From assembly GCF_001428825.1 (NCBI RefSeq), contig NZ_LMIT01000013.1:558167-622166 (forward strand): a stretch of DNA of 64,000 bases, given 5' to 3'. This stretch comes from Nocardioides sp. Root240 (GTDB lineage Bacteria > Actinomycetota > Actinomycetes > Propionibacteriales > Nocardioidaceae). Both the position numbers and the translations under genes were made by a program. The notes beneath the pieces are model-generated. The model had not been told where the DNA came from. It saw only the letters and a list, made by a program, of their open reading frames with translations, and made no database searches. Shown in pieces: positions 61,457-64,000 of this stretch. Position 1 is the first letter of the stretch; each line of letters begins with the position of its first letter.

Positions 61457-63043
61457 GTGACCGCCGCCACAGCAACGCCCCGCCCGATCAACCTCGCCGA
61501 CGTCCTCGAGGCGATGGCCGACGCCGTGCCGGACCGGGTCGCCGTGTTCACCATGGACCGGGCGTGGACCTTCGCCGAGATCGACGACCGCGCGACCCGT
61601 CTGGCCAACCACCTGACCGGGCTCGGCATCCAGCCGGGCGAGCACGTCGCGGTGCACGCGACCAACAGGATCGAGTGGGTGGACGCGCTCTACGGGTGCC
61701 TCAAGGCGCGGGCGGTCCCGATCAACATCAACTTCAAGTACCTCCGCGACGAGCTGGCCTACCTCTACGACAACGCCGACTGCGTCGCGACGATCATCGC
61801 CCCCGAGTACGTCGACGCGGTCCGCGCGCTCGACGTCCCCACGCTCCGCGAGATGGTCGTCCTCGGCGAGGGCTACGACGCCGCACTCGCCGCCGCATCG
61901 CCCGAGCGCCCGGTCAACGGCCGCTCAGCCGACGACCACTACGTGCTCTACACCGGCGGCACGACCGGCAACCCGAAGGGCGTCGTGTGGCGCAACGAGG
62001 ACCTGCTGCGGGCCGCGCTGAACGCCGCGCGCTACGGCGCCCCGCTCGAGTCGGTCGAGCAGCTGGCCGAGGAGGCGGTGGCCGTCGAGACCCCGATGGT
62101 GCTGCTCGCCTGCGGCCCGATGATGCACGGCGGCAGCCAGTGGATCCTCGGCAACGGCCACGTCGCCGGCCAGACGGTTGCCCTCTTCACCGACGCGAAC
62201 TTCAGCGCGACCGGCGTCCTCGACCTGGTGGAGAGGGCGAAGGTCGTCTCGCTGACCTTCCTCGGCGACGCGATGGGCCGCCCGGTCGCCGAGGCGATCC
62301 TGGCCGAGCCGGACCGGTGGGACCTCTCGAGCCTGGTCGCTGTCTCGAACGGCGCCGCTCCCCTGTCCGACGGCGTCCGCGAGGAGATCCGCCGCGCCCT
62401 GCCGGGCCGCTTCATCCTCGACTCGTACGGGTCCTCGGAGTCCGGCGCCGCCGGCTCCCGCATGGACGACGGCTCCGAGGGCGGCTCGGCCGCGCCGCGG
62501 TTCACGGTCGACGACAAGGTCGAGGTCTTCGACGCCGAGATGAAGCCGTGCCCGCCGGGCGTCGACGGCATGCTCGCCCGCACCGGCCCGGTCCCGCTCG
62601 GCTACTACAAGGACCCGGTCAAGACCGCCGCCACCTTCAAGGAGGTCGACGGCGTGCGCTGGGTCGTCCCCGGCGACTTCGCCCGCCGCGAGGAGGACGG
62701 CTCGGTGACCGTGCTCGGCCGCGGCTCGGTATGCATCAACACCGGCGGCGAGAAGGTGCACCCCGAGGAGGTCGAGGCGGTGCTGCTGCGCCACGACGAG
62801 ATCTTCGACGCCGTCGTGGTCGGTACGCCGCACGAGCGGTGGGGCCAGCAGGTGACCGCCATGGTGCAGCGCCGCGAGGGCTCGACGCTCACCGAGGACG
62901 ACGTGCGCGACCACTGCCGCGCCCTCATCTCCAACTACAAGGTGCCGAAGACGGTGCTCTTCATCGACACCGTTCCGCGGACCCCGGTCAGCAAGGTGGA
63001 CTATCCTGCGAGCGCCGCGCTGGCGGCACAACTGCTGGGCTGA
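61457..63043 (+). CDS. Acyl-CoA synthetase (FadD19-like)
   Basis: 528 aa, ANL superfamily. AMP-binding P-loop LYTGGTTGNPKGVVWRNED (about 156-174), FLGDAMGRP, adenine motif DSYGSSESGAAG, Asp in VPGDFARREEDG and hinge/catalytic Lys region GEKVHPEEVE...NYKVPKTV with final Lys in SKVDYP. YTGGTTGxPKGVxWR and FxGDAMARP-type motifs place it near mycobacterial FadD19, which activates steroid side-chain acids. GTG 61457 is the start. The KstR-like operator upstream supports a steroid-related substrate, though this is not proven. Confidence 0.92.
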   Translation: MTAATATPRPINLADVLEAMADAVPDRVAVFTMDRAWTFAEIDDRATRLANHLTGLGIQPGEHVAVHATNRIEWVDALYGCLKARAVPININFKYLRDELAYLYDNADCVATIIAPEYVDAVRALDVPTLREMVVLGEGYDAALAAASPERPVNGRSADDHYVLYTGGTTGNPKGVVWRNEDLLRAALNAARYGAPLESVEQLAEEAVAVETPMVLLACGPMMHGGSQWILGNGHVAGQTVALFTDANFSATGVLDLVERAKVVSLTFLGDAMGRPVAEAILAEPDRWDLSSLVAVSNGAAPLSDGVREEIRRALPGRFILDSYGSSESGAAGSRMDDGSEGGSAAPRFTVDDKVEVFDAEMKPCPPGVDGMLARTGPVPLGYYKDPVKTAATFKEVDGVRWVVPGDFARREEDGSVTVLGRGSVCINTGGEKVHPEEVEAVLLRHDEIFDAVVVGTPHERWGQQVTAMVQRREGSTLTEDDVRDHCRALISNYKVPKTVLFIDTVPRTPVSKVDYPASAALAAQLLG

Positions 63044-63075
63044 CCGAGGCCCGGCGCATCGTCTCGGGAGGACCC

Positions 63076-64000
63076 GTGCGCCGATTCCTGCGCCTGCTCA
63101 CGGCCGTGGCGCTCGGCGCGGCCCTCGTATGTGCCCCGTCGGCCGGCGCCGCGGAGGCCACCTGGCTCAACGTGTCCGGTCACGACCCGCTCCTGAACGA
63201 GAACGGCGACGGCTACTGGGAGTCGGCGACCGTCACGGTGACGACCGACGCCGATGCCGTGCACTGGTCGCTGCTCTCGGCGGGCGGGCAGGCGGTCGCC
63301 GAGGCCGACCTCACGCCGGACCAGCTCGTCACGGCGCACGGCCCGGGCGGGGTGGCGCTCCCGATCAGCTCCGCCACGACCGGCGCCCCGCTGCCGGCCG
63401 GCACCTACGCGTTCTCGGTGACGGCCACGGCCGCCGGGAAGGCGCCCGCCGCCGCCTCGACCCCGATCTTCGTGAGCACGGCACCGCCGCTGACGGCACT
63501 CACCCCCAGCGCGCCGACCATCTACCCCCGCGACACCCACCCCGGCGTCCCGCACACCATCGCCTTCCGGCACCACCTCGACACGACGATCACGCAGTCG
63601 ACCTCGGTGATGTTCCAGGTGCTCGGCCCCGACGACTTCGTCGACGGGGCGTGGATCGTCGACGGTGACGAGCCGCTGCTGCGCTGGAACGGCATGTACC
63701 AACCACCCGGCGGCGGCATGTCCCTCGCCCCCGAGGGGACCTACCGGATCAGGATCCTGCTCTCCGACGGCGACCACTGGGCCGACGGTCCGCTGTCGAA
63801 GCCGTTCACCGTCTCCTGGGACTACCGGGCCCTGGTCACGACCGCCATCACCCGTCCGGCGGCAGCGACCCGCACCGCGACGCTCACCCAGCGCCATGCC
63901 CGGGTCCGCGCTGTCGACGGCAGTCTGCGCTACCGGGCCTTCAACACCAGCTGGCGGCAGGAAGCTCTCGCCCGCACCGCCCACCGTGTGGGCGTCCCGC
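63076..64000 (+). CDS. Secreted protein of unknown function, N-terminal part (truncated by window end)
   Basis: An open frame from GTG 63076 runs to the window edge (308 codons) without a stop. Signal peptide: RRFLRLLTAVALGAALVCAPSAGAAEA with cleavage near 26-28. The visible mature part consists of beta-rich, probably Ig-like repeats (ATWLNVSGHDPLLNENGDGYWESATVTVTTD...; ALTPSAPTIYPRDTHPGVPHTIAFRHHLD). The form resembles actinobacterial secreted proteins with FlgD-Ig-like domains. GGGAGGA lies 5 bp before the GTG. Function unknown. Confidence 0.8.
   Translation, partial: MRRFLRLLTAVALGAALVCAPSAGAAEATWLNVSGHDPLLNENGDGYWESATVTVTTDADAVHWSLLSAGGQAVAEADLTPDQLVTAHGPGGVALPISSATTGAPLPAGTYAFSVTATAAGKAPAAASTPIFVSTAPPLTALTPSAPTIYPRDTHPGVPHTIAFRHHLDTTITQSTSVMFQVLGPDDFVDGAWIVDGDEPLLRWNGMYQPPGGGMSLAPEGTYRIRILLSDGDHWADGPLSKPFTVSWDYRALVTTAITRPAAATRTATLTQRHARVRAVDGSLRYRAFNTSWRQEALARTAHRVGVP

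Overview
The window is 64 kb of very GC-rich, densely packed actinobacterial chromosome. Monomeric NADP-dependent isocitrate dehydrogenase, coenzyme F420 genes (a CofG/CofH-fused FO synthase, an F420:NADPH oxidoreductase and an F420-dependent luciferase-like oxidoreductase), SigE-family sigma factors, DUF3017, DUF5709 and DUF6350 proteins, many GTG starts and apparently leaderless promoters point to a Nocardioidaceae-type organism, probably Nocardioides or a close relative. That placement is inference from gene content. I found no tRNA, rRNA, CRISPR array, intact insertion sequence or prophage. The content is mostly core metabolism with a few accessory loci.

Layout. 1-4.5 kb: the N-terminal part of a DUF222/13E12-type protein behind a LexA box, then a one-polypeptide heterodimer-like ABC exporter. 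4.6-4.8 kb: two inverted copies of a GGTTTCGAGAC...CTCAACC repeat. 4.8-10.7 kb: DNA alkylation repair protein, icd, aquaporin, lipoprotein, mdh. 10.7-15.5 kb: a minus-strand folate/purine block (perM-like DUF6350, purN, purH, folD, DUF3017) with a ZTP riboswitch in front of purH. 15.7-19.7 kb: a sigma-like protein fused to a membrane anchor and exported domain, followed by a SigE-family sigma factor and its overlapping membrane partner. 19.8-25.7 kb: sucD, sucC, an M23 peptidase and PcrA helicase. 25.8-32.7 kb: envelope functions, namely an M15 peptidase, a PspC-type two-component system, a divergent PspC membrane operon and a second SigE-family sigma/partner pair. 32.7-40.7 kb: F420 region with a divergent palindromic operator, LLM oxidoreductase, acyl-CoA dehydrogenase, MMPL transporter and fbiC.

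40.7-49.3 kb is a D-xylose locus: ABC importer (binding protein, single ATPase, permease) and a ROK regulator on the plus strand, then xylB, xylA and a second ROK regulator on the minus strand. The two arms meet tail to tail at an inverted array of 22-bp repeats. 49.3-55.5 kb holds DUF4126, DUF5709 and small membrane proteins, a steroid-reductase-like DUF1295 operon and an EAL-GGDEF protein. 55.7-59.2 kb has guaA and groEL with two CIRCE elements. 59.2-64 kb has an ATP-grasp protein, SGNH hydrolase, OsmC protein, a FadD19-like acyl-CoA ligase and the start of a secreted protein.

Working together: icd, mdh and sucCD supply the TCA cycle. purN, purH, folD and guaA supply one-carbon and purine metabolism, with purH likely sensing ZTP. 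Three KstR-like palindromes (fbiC, DUF1295 operon, fadD) suggest that F420 production and steroid or acyl-CoA catabolism share a TetR-family control. Envelope stress is covered by two SigE cassettes and the PspC sensor kinase. The most unusual items are the membrane-anchored sigma-like fusion, the 22-bp inverted repeat array, the ZTP switch with a visible RBS-sequestering alternative fold, and the KstR-like trio.
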